Below, in pieces: positions 55,765 through 64,000 of a stretch of 64,000 nt of DNA. Source of the DNA: CAVPPA01 sp963841325 (GTDB lineage: Bacteria; Patescibacteriota; Saccharimonadia; Saccharimonadales; UBA4665); the NCBI GenBank assembly GCA_963841325.1, contig CAWJBZ010000008.1, positions 1 to 64,000 on the forward strand, given 5' to 3'. Below the pieces are notes generated by a model, which worked only from the letters and a program-made list of their open reading frames with translations, had not been told where the DNA came from and searched no databases. The position numbers were made by a program, and so were the translations under genes. The stretch's first letter is position 1. The number at the start of each line of letters is the position of its first letter.

Positions 55765-55884
55765 AGACTGAATAAAAATTAATCAAGTATAATATTAGCT
55801 GGATACCGGACAGTTTGATTAAGATACAAAACAGGTTAGTAAATTACGTGACCAGATACGAATATATATGCTAAACTTTACGCA

Positions 55885-56157
55885 ATGAAAGTGCTTATTC
55901 TTTACCGACCAAGCTCTGAAGAAGCCAGAAGTGTGGAAACCTTTATTCATGATTTTCAAGCCCGTCATGATTCAGATCGACTAGAAATAGTAGATGTTAA
56001 TACTCGTGATGGTTACGCCACGGCAACCCTCTATGACATTATGCGTTACCCGGCAATCTTAATTTTACGAGATGATGGTTCAGTAATAAAATCTTGGGAA
56101 GGTGACACCTTACCGTTAATGGATGAGATTGCTTATTATACCTTTTCTGGTAGCTAA
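55885..56157 (+). CDS. Thioredoxin-fold protein without redox cysteines
   Basis: 90 residues. VLILYRPSSEEARSVETFI, VDVNTRDGYATATLYDIMRY and PAILILRDDGSVI give the thioredoxin/glutaredoxin order, including the cis-Pro of YPAIL. The CxxC position reads RPSSEE, so it is not a disulfide enzyme. No ribosome-binding site; TAAACT at 55872-55877 sits 7 bases before the ATG, suggesting leaderless mRNA. Confidence 0.7.
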   Translation: MKVLILYRPSSEEARSVETFIHDFQARHDSDRLEIVDVNTRDGYATATLYDIMRYPAILILRDDGSVIKSWEGDTLPLMDEIAYYTFSGS

Positions 56158-56174
56158 TAACTGAGGCTCTCGGG

Positions 56175-56204
56175 TTGCGATAATTCTATTCATGGGGTAT
56201 AGTA
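56175..56204 (+). promoter_or_regulatory. Promoter of the ileS leader, TTGCGA-18-TATAGT
   Basis: TTGCGA at 56175-56180, 18-base spacer, TATAGT at 56199-56204. Transcript start near 56211, about 230 nt before ileS. Confidence 0.55.
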
Positions 56205-56210
56205 CGAGCG

Positions 56211-56427
56211 GATAATTGAGTAAAGCGTTTCACCTTAAAAGTACAGTGAAGAAGCGGCTAACAACCGCTAGCAGCAGGAAGAACCAGTCGAAGTACTATA
56301 GTAAAACCTGACGGGGAGCCCGTAATAGCCATAAGTAAAAGCTAAAAGGTAACACTTCTTTTAGAAACTGGATGGTACCGCCCACAATTAAAATGGGCTC
56401 CAGTAATTAAGAGAAGTTTTTTTATAT
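56211..56427 (+). promoter_or_regulatory. T-box leader of ileS
   Basis: The 3' part has the T-box antiterminator layout. Helix ACTGGA/TCCAGT (56367-56372, 56399-56404) encloses a 7-nt bulge TGGTACC (56373-56379) and a helix GCCCA/TGGGC. The UGGU of the bulge would pair with the ACCA end of uncharged tRNA-Ile. Outside it, ACTTCTTTTA (56354-56363) pairs with TAAGAGAAGT (56408-56417) followed by seven T, an intrinsic terminator. Upstream hairpins (GCGGC/GCCGC-like near 56256, ACGGG/CCCGT near 56311) would be the stem I-III region. I could not assign the specifier codon. Confidence 0.65.
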
Positions 56428-56439
56428 TAAGGAGTTAGA

Positions 56440-59340
56440 GTGACCAATCCAAAAAAGCATTTTTTAGCTGAAATAGAAGAAAAAATGCTGAAAAAATGGG
56501 AGAAAGATAAGACTTTTCTGAAAAGTCTGGAAATTCGTCAGGGTAAAGAATTATTTAGTTTCTATGACGGTCCTCCATTTGCCAACGGTTATCCTCATTA
56601 TGGTCATTTTCTCCAAACTACCATAAAAGACACAGTTACCCGCTATAAGACAATGCGCGGTTATTATGTACCACGTCGCATTGGCTGGGACACTCACGGC
56701 TTACCGGTTGAATATGCCATAGAAAAGAAGCACGGTTTTAAGGGAAAGCAAGACATTGTAGCCTATGGAATTGATCGATTTAATACTGAGTGTCGGGAAT
56801 CGGTGTTTCAGTTCAAAGACATCTGGGAGCAGATGTTTCAAAGGGTAGGTCGCTGGGCGGATTATTCTAAGACTTATGCCACACTTGATCAGGATTACAT
56901 TGAAAGTGTTTGGTGGGTGTTTAAAACCATTTATGACAAGGGTTTGGTCTATAAGGATTTTCGATCAACACCGTATTGCCCGCGCTGTGCCACACCGCTC
57001 AGCAACTTTGAACTTAACCAGGGTTATCGGGACAATGTTGAAGATCCCAGCTTATTTATAAAATTTAAACTCATTGATCAGGACGCTTCCTTACTCGGCT
57101 GGACCACTACTCCGTGGAGTTTACCTGGTAATGCGGCGATTGCCGTTAATCCTGAAACTAATTATGTCTATGTAGAGCTTAAAGACGACAATAACCAATT
57201 AGAAACGGTCGTAGTGGCTCGAGACTGCCTTAATAGCCTTAATGTTGATAATTACCGTATCGTTAAAGAATTAAAGGGCAGTGAATTAGTTGGATTACGC
57301 TACCGGCCTCCTTTTAAATTAACTAATCTTAAAGAATATCCCGATGTTGATAATTTATACCGAGTATGGTCGGCGGAATTTGTCAGCGTAGAAGATGGAA
57401 CCGGTGTATTGCATGTTGCTCCAGCTTACGGGGAAGATGACCTGGCTTTCGGCAAGGAACATCATTTACCAATACTGATTACGGTCGATGAATTTGGCCG
57501 TGTTAAGAATGATATCGGCCTACCCACAGAAATAGAAGGACTTTTCTTTAAAAAAGCTGATGAAAAAATTATTGAATATCTAGCCCATCAAAACAATATT
57601 TATGCCGTCGAAACTATCAGGCACACCTATCCATTCTGTTGGCGCTGTGATACACCACTTTTATATTACGCAACTGATTCATGGATGGTAAAAGTTACTT
57701 CTGAGCAATCCGAACTGGTTAAAAATAACCAGCAAATTAATTGGGTTCCTAAGCATGTTAGAGATGGTCGATTTGGTAAGTGGCTGGAAAATGTCCGAGA
57801 TTGGTCGATCAGTCGTAACCGTTTTTGGGGAGCACCGCTACCGGTTTGGGTAACCGAAGACGGGGAAGTTACGGTTATTGGCAGTGTTAAGGAGCTGAAA
57901 GAGAAAGCGATCAATCCGGATGCCATCGGAGACCTCCACAGACCATTTGTTGATAATGTAATAATTACAACTGAAAATGGCAAATTAGCCCGAAGAATAT
58001 CTGAAGTTTTTGATTGTTGGTTTGAATCGGGATCGATGCCTTATGCTCAGGATCATTACCCGTTTGAAAACAGCGCAGAATGGTTAAAACGATTTCCGGC
58101 AACCTTTATTGCCGAAGCAACCGATCAAACCAGGGGTTGGTTTTATACCTTGCACGTACTGGCTACGGCACTATTCAATAAACCAGCTTTTAAAAATGTT
58201 ATCTGTAGTGGATGGATCGTGGCGGCTGACGGAGAAAAACTATCAAAAAGAAAGAAAAATTATGCCCCGATGGACGAAGTATTTAATCAATACGGAGTAG
58301 ATACTCTTCGATTCTTTTTGGCCAGCAGTCCGGTAGTTAACGGAGAAGATGTCCGTTTTAGTGTTGATTACTTAAGAGACGTTCAACGAAAAATATTTAT
58401 GACACTTTTTAACAGCTATAATTTTTATAAACTCTACGCTAATGTTGACCACTGGACCCCACTTAAGAAGTTAACTGAACCTAAAAGCAGCAATGTTCTC
58501 GATCAATGGATGATATCTCGGTTAAACGAGGTTACTAAAGATGTCACAAAGGCTATGGACGGATATCATCTCGATAAAGCGACCCGTCCGTTGTACGATC
58601 TTCTGGACGACACTAGTAATTGGTTTGTCCGTCGATCACGCCGCCGTTTCTGGAAGGGTGAGGACGATAAAGATAAACACGATGCTTATGAAACGCTATT
58701 CTTTACTCTTATTAGACTCTGCCAGCTTTTAGCACCTTTTGCGCCGTTTCTAGTGGATTATATCTGGCAAGACCTGGTTCAAGAAACCGATCTGCCAAAA
58801 TCAGTTCATTTAAGCGACTGGCCTGAAGCAGGTGTTATTAATAAACAATTACTAAATGAAATGGCTCAAGCCAGGCAATCTATTGCTATAGGATTAGCGA
58901 AGCGGGCTGAAGCCGGGATTAAGGTAAGGCAGCCGCTATCTAAAGCCATAGTTCTTAAGTTACCCGAACAGTATAAAGACGTTATTGCAGAAGAATTAAA
59001 CGTCAAACAGGTTAATTGGGGCAAAGAAGTTGAAATTAACACTGATGTTACCCCAGAGCTAAAACGAGAGGGAATGACCAGAGAGATAATTCGATTTGTC
59101 CAAAATACTCGAAAAGAAGCCGGCTTAAACGTAGATGATCGAATAAAGTTGTGGTTGATTACAACCGATAAAGAACTCGAAAAAGCGGTTAACGAGCATA
59201 CTCATACGATCAAAGCAGAAACATTAGCTTCCGAATTAGATCAAACAGGTAATATCCCTGAAGGTTTTCAGAATGAAGTAAATATTGAGGGCGTCAAGTT
59301 ACAGATTATCATTCAAAAGAACACTGAATCTAAATCCTGA
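56440..59340 (+). CDS. ileS: Isoleucyl-tRNA synthetase
   Basis: 966 residues, class I. The HIGH motif appears as YPHYGHFLQTTIKD; KMSKR appears as EKLSKRKKNYAP near residue 605. The editing domain has GWTTTPWSLPGN. The C-terminal half (VRRSRRRFWKGEDDKDKHDA) resembles the eukaryote-like IleRS2 type found in some bacteria and linked to mupirocin resistance. No C-terminal zinc finger is seen. GTG start 6 bases after AAGGAG. Controlled by the T-box leader. Confidence 0.95.
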   Translation: MTNPKKHFLAEIEEKMLKKWEKDKTFLKSLEIRQGKELFSFYDGPPFANGYPHYGHFLQTTIKDTVTRYKTMRGYYVPRRIGWDTHGLPVEYAIEKKHGFKGKQDIVAYGIDRFNTECRESVFQFKDIWEQMFQRVGRWADYSKTYATLDQDYIESVWWVFKTIYDKGLVYKDFRSTPYCPRCATPLSNFELNQGYRDNVEDPSLFIKFKLIDQDASLLGWTTTPWSLPGNAAIAVNPETNYVYVELKDDNNQLETVVVARDCLNSLNVDNYRIVKELKGSELVGLRYRPPFKLTNLKEYPDVDNLYRVWSAEFVSVEDGTGVLHVAPAYGEDDLAFGKEHHLPILITVDEFGRVKNDIGLPTEIEGLFFKKADEKIIEYLAHQNNIYAVETIRHTYPFCWRCDTPLLYYATDSWMVKVTSEQSELVKNNQQINWVPKHVRDGRFGKWLENVRDWSISRNRFWGAPLPVWVTEDGEVTVIGSVKELKEKAINPDAIGDLHRPFVDNVIITTENGKLARRISEVFDCWFESGSMPYAQDHYPFENSAEWLKRFPATFIAEATDQTRGWFYTLHVLATALFNKPAFKNVICSGWIVAADGEKLSKRKKNYAPMDEVFNQYGVDTLRFFLASSPVVNGEDVRFSVDYLRDVQRKIFMTLFNSYNFYKLYANVDHWTPLKKLTEPKSSNVLDQWMISRLNEVTKDVTKAMDGYHLDKATRPLYDLLDDTSNWFVRRSRRRFWKGEDDKDKHDAYETLFFTLIRLCQLLAPFAPFLVDYIWQDLVQETDLPKSVHLSDWPEAGVINKQLLNEMAQARQSIAIGLAKRAEAGIKVRQPLSKAIVLKLPEQYKDVIAEELNVKQVNWGKEVEINTDVTPELKREGMTREIIRFVQNTRKEAGLNVDDRIKLWLITTDKELEKAVNEHTHTIKAETLASELDQTGNIPEGFQNEVNIEGVKLQIIIQKNTESKS

Positions 59341-59468
59341 TAAGTAATGTTAGTGTAAGACACAAGATCATGTTGTTGATTAAAAACCACACACTATTTA
59401 CAGATATAGCCTTATCTGATAGTATCTGATGGTAATCTAATTCTTGCTAACAGAAAGTTAATTATTCC

Positions 59469-59777
59469 ATGAAAAAAGCTGTAATTGAAGCTGGCGGTAA
59501 ACAGTATTTAGTCCACGAAGGTGAAACTTTTAATGTTGAACTAATTAAATCAGATGACAATACACTTACGTTTATACCTCTATTAGTTATTGATGAAGAG
59601 AAAATTGAAGTTGGTTCACCTCAGGTATTAACATCTACGGTAACAGCGCAAGTGATTGAACCTATGGTTATGGCAGATAAAGTAACTTCAATCCGCTATA
59701 AAGCTAAAAAACGAGTACATAAAATACATGGTCATCGTCAGCGTCTAACTAATCTGAAAATTACTAAAATTACCTAA
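59469..59777 (+). CDS. rplU: Ribosomal protein bL21
   Basis: 102 residues: KKAVIEAGGKQYLVHEGETF at the front and KVTSIRYKAKKRVHKIHGHR near the end are bL21 signatures. The usual partner rpmA (bL27) does not follow; an AT-rich gap does. Confidence 0.94.
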   Translation: MKKAVIEAGGKQYLVHEGETFNVELIKSDDNTLTFIPLLVIDEEKIEVGSPQVLTSTVTAQVIEPMVMADKVTSIRYKAKKRVHKIHGHRQRLTNLKITKIT

Positions 59778-59826
59778 TAATAATTTTTTGTTTATTGATT
59801 TATGTAATACAAATCTCGCAAATGTT

Positions 59827-59835
59827 TGTGGATAA
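59827..59835 (-). promoter_or_regulatory. DnaA box
   Basis: TGTGGATAA, the perfect complement of TTATCCACA, 50 bases after rplU. Confidence 0.4.
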
Positions 59836-60150
59836 CTAAATGGACTTTTGAGCCCTGTAGTTAATATAACTACCTACAAAAACAATATTCGGATAGCTTT
59901 CTACTGTTTATTTATAAATACGTCAAGGGTGATACTGTAATTGTAATAATTTATACAATGATTTAGCTATTAAAATTAGTTTTTTTATCCAATTTAATGT
60001 AACCAATTATTTATTCAATTAAGTATTGATGCTATCTGTTAACAATAGCATAATTGCTACAGGATTAACTTAGATGTAATTCTGAGTTTAATCCAAATAG
60101 AAAAAATGGTTTTAAAATTAATATACACATTTTAAAACCACAAAACGTGC

Positions 60151-60220
60151 ATACAAAAATCATAAAAAGCGGAACTATTTGCACACACCCTCAGAGATTA
60201 TTGTCCCGAGGGTGTTTGCT
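60151..60220 (+). pseudogene. Relic of the secreted-protein 5' end
   Basis: Aligns with 60969-61039, sharing AAAAAGCGGAACT and GGGTGTTTGCT with nearly the same spacing. In the matching frame it reads S-stop-KAELFAHTLR against SQKAELFGRTLR, then goes out of frame. An old tandem duplication of the gene start, now inactive. Confidence 0.55.
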
Positions 60221-60681
60221 TTAATTAGATCCCAGAATAATAATATTTAAAAAAGCAATTTATTATTGCGTGATAGATATCAATTACAAACAAAACAACA
60301 AGAAGATAATTGCAGATATAAATGATTACTTCCTAGATAGCAAATCGGCCGTATGCAGGAGGTACCAAAATGTAAAATTAATACAAAAATACGAATAAAA
60401 AGTTAATCTAATTTCTGAAGAATGGCATTATTCTCGAGCCATTTATATCACACATAACGTAACTTGTTGATATTTAGCGTAATCTCTTTGATTAAACTTT
60501 TGGCCTCACCCAAGGTTAAATAAAAATAAACATACATAAAAATTAATACTTTTTAGTTGTGTATTTATTATAGATATTTTAAATAGATGCGAATAAATGA
60601 TAAGTAAAAATTTTATTATTAAACCAAATCGACCACAGATTAATTATTAATAAATATCTGTACCTAAAAGTGATGATCGGT

Positions 60682-60690
60682 TGTGGATAA
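60682..60690 (-). promoter_or_regulatory. DnaA box
   Basis: Second perfect TGTGGATAA in the same gap, same orientation, surrounded by nearly pure A/T. Confidence 0.4.
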
Positions 60691-60964
60691 GTAACTAATA
60701 TTAATAAAATTTAGTAATTATTCATTGTTGTTAGTACCACTAAAAATAAGATGTAATTTGCGCATGTATGGGCTAATCATTACAAAAATGATATTTTTAT
60801 CGTAAATGTCATCTGTAATTACGGATAATTATTTTATTCGATTGATCTTGCATAACACTGGTCGTAAGAGGATAATTTTAATTACGAGATAAGAATAAAA
60901 AGTATCATTGTCCCGCATGTGACAAATAAACATAAAAGTCACAAACACAAAAACTAAACCAAAA

Positions 60965-63709
60965 ATGAATACACAAACATCGCAAAAAGCGGAACTGTTT
61001 GGACGTACCCTTAGATTATGTATTCTAGGGGTGTTTGCTGTTTTTGCCTGGGCAATTTTTATAACTTGTATTTCGCCACACAAAACTGACGCTGTTACCT
61101 CAAGTACTATTAATTTTCAAGCTAGATTGGAAAACAGCTCGGGGAGTATTGCTAACGATGGCACCTACAATGTTGAGTTTAAGTTATATAACTCATCGAG
61201 CTCTTCAGGTTCAAGTCAGGGAAGCTGTACCGGTGATTCATCGTGTCTTTGGTATGAAGATTATCTTGTCAGCGCCTCAACTGGAGTGCAGGTTGTTAAT
61301 GGGTACCTGACGGTTAATCTTGGAGGATCACCTTACCAGTTCCCGACAAATATGAACTGGAATCAGCAACTCTGGTTAACTATGCGAATTGGTGGTACTG
61401 GAAGCTCTCCATCTTGGGACACTGAAATGAGCCCACGACTACTTCTTACTGCTACACCATACTCCTTTCAAGCTGGCCAGTTATCCGCAACTAATAGTGG
61501 TTATGTTGGAACGCTAAGTTTTGCTTCAACTCTAACCGGTACAGATACAATTACCATACCAGATACTGGCGGTACGGTTGGCACCGTCTGTTTGCAAAGT
61601 AGCAGCGGTTGCGGATTCTTAATGGGATCAGGAAATGGTGTCCAACTACAAAGTGGGACTCCCGGCACTCCCCAAGTTGGTAATTATAATATTAATGGGA
61701 CAGGAATAGCAGGAATATTACAAGGTAGTACATCCGTATTAACACCATTATTAGATACTCCTACGGCAGTTGCTCTAAATATAGGTACAAGTAATGCGAC
61801 AAATATTAATCTAAATCAAAATACAACCATATTATCCAATAAATCTTTGACTGCTAATGGTAGCGTAACATTTGAAGATGCCACTAACTCAACTACCGCT
61901 TTCCAAGTTCAAAACAGTACCGGTACTGCCATATTAGGTGTTAATACCTCTACTCCGGCCGTTCAGGTTACCGGTGCTCTAACTGACTCCACAGAAATTG
62001 TTAATGATATTGCTTTGGTTCAGAACGCCGGTGCCGGTACCAATGCCTTAACAGTTGACAATAATTTGGGTATACCACTGGTCACCACCGGCAGTGACAA
62101 CTTATTAGTTAACGGTGACTTTGAAGGAAGTACCAGTACTACTGGATGGACTGCGGTTGGCACCGGTGCCTCGATCACTCAGAATACTCTACCGACCTAT
62201 GTCTATAGTGGTAGCGGTAGCTTAGCTATTACGGTTAGTACCACAGCTAATGTTGGCGCTAAAGTAACCAGCTTTAATAATGTTCTACCAACCGGAACTT
62301 ATGTGTTATCCTTCTGGGCTAAAGCCGCTACCGCTTTCTCGACCCTGGAAGCCTCATTCAGTGCTACACCTGGGACTAATAACTGTACCCTCAACTCAAA
62401 CTCAGTCAGTACCAGTGCCTTTACTAACTATTACTGTACCTATACAACCTCAGGTACTACTTCAGCCATTAGTATTGGCAGTAGTGGTACTACGGCTTTA
62501 ACCTTCTACGTTGATGCTGTTCAGTTAATCAATGCCAGTACTACTAACTTAATCAGTAACTCTGGCTTTGAAACTGGTACTACCAACTGGAGTGCCACCG
62601 GTACCGGCGCTACCATTGCCCAGAACTCCAGTAAGAGTACGGTCTATGACGGCCAGTCTGACCTAACGGTCACTACCGGTACCACTGCCAACTCCGGGGC
62701 TACAGACAGTACCTATATATCTACCTTAGGAGCAGCTACCTATACCTTATCCTTCTGGGCTGAAGGTACTACTGCCTTTACCACACTGCAGGCTTCCTTA
62801 AATGGCGGAACCAACAACTGTACCTTAAACTCCAACACATTAAGTACCACTGGCTTCCAGGAATACTACTGTACTTATGCCGCTGGCGGCGCCCCAACCA
62901 TTGAGATTGGTAGTTCCGGTACGACAGCGGTAACCTTCTACCTAGACGATGTCCAGTTAGTGATTGGCTCCAGTCTGCAGCCGTACAACATTGGCCAAAC
63001 CCAACTGGGGGGGATTATTACTAACCCGGTTATTTTTCAAGGGAACTCTAACTCCACTATGGCGTTCCAGATACAAAATGCCGCTGGAACAGCTCTATTA
63101 AGTGCAGATACATCGAACATGCAGATTATTATTGGGAATACAACCAATGGAGTTGCCATATCTACCTCAAGTGGGATTACAACGTATGGTACCGCTCAAC
63201 ACACCATAAAGTTAGTTCTTACGGCTGAATACGCCGGAGCGGTATTAGATAACGGTGGTGCTTCCAGCGATGTAGGTACCATGACTGCTGGTTATGACAG
63301 CACTCAAAAGGAAAATTACTACCAATGGACAACCGCTCAAAGCACTAACCAAACATATGACATTGTCGTCCAAATACCCATTCCATCTAATTTTAGTGCC
63401 TGGGCTTCTAGTGATCCATTAACGGTAGACGTAAATCTAAGCAGCACTTCTAACGGAGCGGTCGTTGGTACTTTACTTGATACTAGTGGAGCAGCTGTTA
63501 CTAACTGGAATACCTGTACCTTGACACCAACAGCAACCGGTTGGGTAACTTCTGGAGCTGGCGGGACTAATGCGCCTACAGCTTGTGCTATTACTACCGG
63601 TACCTGGACGGCTGGCGGCGTAGCTACCTTAAGACTACACCTACAAGCACCACCATCAGGCACAACAGGGGTTGGCGATATCGTCTTAACCTATAAGAGT
63701 AACTTCTAA
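60965..63709 (+). CDS. Large secreted/surface protein with two tandem jelly-roll-like repeats
   Basis: 914 residues. A hydrophobic signal or anchor segment lies at about 18-40 (LCILGVFAVFAWAIFITC). INFQARLENSSGSIANDGTY and LLTATPYSFQAG follow, a front end typical of CPR surface proteins with tail-fibre-like character. Residues about 380-522 and 528-665 are tandem copies (NGDFEGSTSTTGW / NSGFETGTTNW ... TFYVDAVQLI / TFYLDDVQLV) resembling carbohydrate-binding jelly-roll modules. Ser/Thr/Gly/Asn-rich throughout, no C-terminal anchor or sorting motif. Probably contacts the host cell or surface glycans. No ribosome-binding site is visible. Confidence 0.7.
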   Translation: MNTQTSQKAELFGRTLRLCILGVFAVFAWAIFITCISPHKTDAVTSSTINFQARLENSSGSIANDGTYNVEFKLYNSSSSSGSSQGSCTGDSSCLWYEDYLVSASTGVQVVNGYLTVNLGGSPYQFPTNMNWNQQLWLTMRIGGTGSSPSWDTEMSPRLLLTATPYSFQAGQLSATNSGYVGTLSFASTLTGTDTITIPDTGGTVGTVCLQSSSGCGFLMGSGNGVQLQSGTPGTPQVGNYNINGTGIAGILQGSTSVLTPLLDTPTAVALNIGTSNATNINLNQNTTILSNKSLTANGSVTFEDATNSTTAFQVQNSTGTAILGVNTSTPAVQVTGALTDSTEIVNDIALVQNAGAGTNALTVDNNLGIPLVTTGSDNLLVNGDFEGSTSTTGWTAVGTGASITQNTLPTYVYSGSGSLAITVSTTANVGAKVTSFNNVLPTGTYVLSFWAKAATAFSTLEASFSATPGTNNCTLNSNSVSTSAFTNYYCTYTTSGTTSAISIGSSGTTALTFYVDAVQLINASTTNLISNSGFETGTTNWSATGTGATIAQNSSKSTVYDGQSDLTVTTGTTANSGATDSTYISTLGAATYTLSFWAEGTTAFTTLQASLNGGTNNCTLNSNTLSTTGFQEYYCTYAAGGAPTIEIGSSGTTAVTFYLDDVQLVIGSSLQPYNIGQTQLGGIITNPVIFQGNSNSTMAFQIQNAAGTALLSADTSNMQIIIGNTTNGVAISTSSGITTYGTAQHTIKLVLTAEYAGAVLDNGGASSDVGTMTAGYDSTQKENYYQWTTAQSTNQTYDIVVQIPIPSNFSAWASSDPLTVDVNLSSTSNGAVVGTLLDTSGAAVTNWNTCTLTPTATGWVTSGAGGTNAPTACAITTGTWTAGGVATLRLHLQAPPSGTTGVGDIVLTYKSNF
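62101..62958 (+). repeat. Two tandem coding repeats of about 140 residues
   Basis: Unit 1 spans about 62101-62529 and unit 2 about 62548-62958. Shared blocks include YTLSFWA/YVLSFWA, NNCTLNSN, YYCTY and IGSSGTTA. Confidence 0.7.
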
Positions 63710-63793
63710 TAATTACCTTGTGTAGCTAACTATGCTTTTGTTTACGCGACAGCTGATCAGTGGTAATCTGAATATAAGGATTTAGACAAAAAG

Positions 63794-64000
63794 GTGAGTC
63801 ATAGTATAGCAGTATTAAACCAAAAGGGTGGGGTAGGTAAAACCACTACCGCTATTAATGTGGCAGCTTATTTAGCTAAACAGGGTCACTCCGTACTGGT
63901 AGTTGATCTTGATCCTCAATCAAATACCACCAACGGACTTGGTGTCCAAAAAGTTGATGATCAGCCCGGTATTTATGAAGTATTGCTAGGTAATGCCAAT
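63794..64000 (+). CDS. parA: ParA-family chromosome partition ATPase (cut by window edge)
   Basis: GTG at 63794 after AAAAAGG. The first 69 residues contain the deviant Walker A KGGVGKTTTAINVAAYLA and VVDLDPQSNTTNGLG, which define ParA/Soj. It works with ParB and parS to segregate the chromosome. The frame is open to the last base of the window. Confidence 0.93.
   Translation, partial: MSHSIAVLNQKGGVGKTTTAINVAAYLAKQGHSVLVVDLDPQSNTTNGLGVQKVDDQPGIYEVLLGNAN

Larger units (their letters stand above)
59778..60964. other. 1.2-kb AT-rich gap with two DnaA boxes and a gene relic
   Basis: No credible gene. It holds two perfect DnaA boxes on the minus strand (TGTGGATAA at 59827-59835 and 60682-60690), many A/T runs and a decayed copy of the downstream gene's 5' end (60151-60220). 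AGGAGG at 60357-60362 precedes an ATG that is followed at once by TAA. The gap lies 3 kb before parA. It may be a regulatory or replication-associated region, or decayed coding DNA. Confidence 0.5.

Noticed and set aside
60357..60375. AGGAGG followed by ATG-TAA
   Set aside because: A perfect ribosome-binding site with a start-stop pair is curious but nothing else supports function in this decayed AT-rich gap.

Overview
The window joins two unrelated DNAs. Positions 1 to about 3258 are GC-rich and hold two minus-strand genes, a membrane-TPR protein of the TMTC type and a WD40-repeat protein. Both are broken by frameshifts and the second is cut off at the junction. Everything to the right is AT-rich and reads as one genome. 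It looks like a Candidate Phyla Radiation (Patescibacteria) bacterium, probably of the Saccharibacteria (TM7) type. The grounds are the 16S sequence style, a 23S gene crowded with introns, a ThrRS without TGS domain, an intein-bearing class II ribonucleotide reductase, a DUF5663-like protein and small compact operons. TGA is used as a stop. The left 3.26 kb is most simply an assembly or long-read chimera.

Layout. 3.26-5.4 kb: a processive glycosyltransferase and a short NrdR paralog. 5.5-10.7 kb: a small ORF, tRNA-Val, then a long leader with thrS, atl, miaA, a winged-helix regulator and an MBL-fold protein. 10.8-12.1 kb: rpmB, a site-2 protease, a 6S-like RNA and tRNA-Pro. 12.13-16.97 kb: an integrated element at the 3' end of tRNA-Pro, carrying a large serine recombinase, a structured RNA, a degenerate CHAP protein, a frameshifted zinc protein, a PH-like protein and small regulators. 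17-19.5 kb: an ASCH-RNase H fusion, rnpB, and infC-rpmI-rplT. 20-24 kb: a TraD/TraG-like ATPase with two small partners. 24-36.5 kb: gyrB, gyrA, 16S, tRNA-Ile, tRNA-Ala, a 23S gene with five group I introns, and 5S. 36.6-47 kb: small proteins, a KGG-type protein, an ImmA-like protease, a ROK protein, rpsA, infB, fmt, def and priA. 46-56 kb: rpsU, yqeY, adk, map, ftsA, ftsZ, nrdR, and nrdJ with an intein. 56-64 kb: a T-box leader with ileS, rplU, an AT-rich gap with DnaA boxes, a large secreted repeat protein and the start of parA.

Most genes serve translation, cell division, DNA topology and deoxynucleotide supply. The most unusual parts are three. First, the element's 8-bp att core lies inside its own recombinase gene, so integration removes about 53 codons that an in-frame open segment at the far end of the element still encodes. 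Second, five group I introns of two families sit in one 23S gene, including an L1917/L1951 pair around a 34-nt exon and an L2500 intron that appears to end in A. Third, there are several structured RNAs of unclear class.
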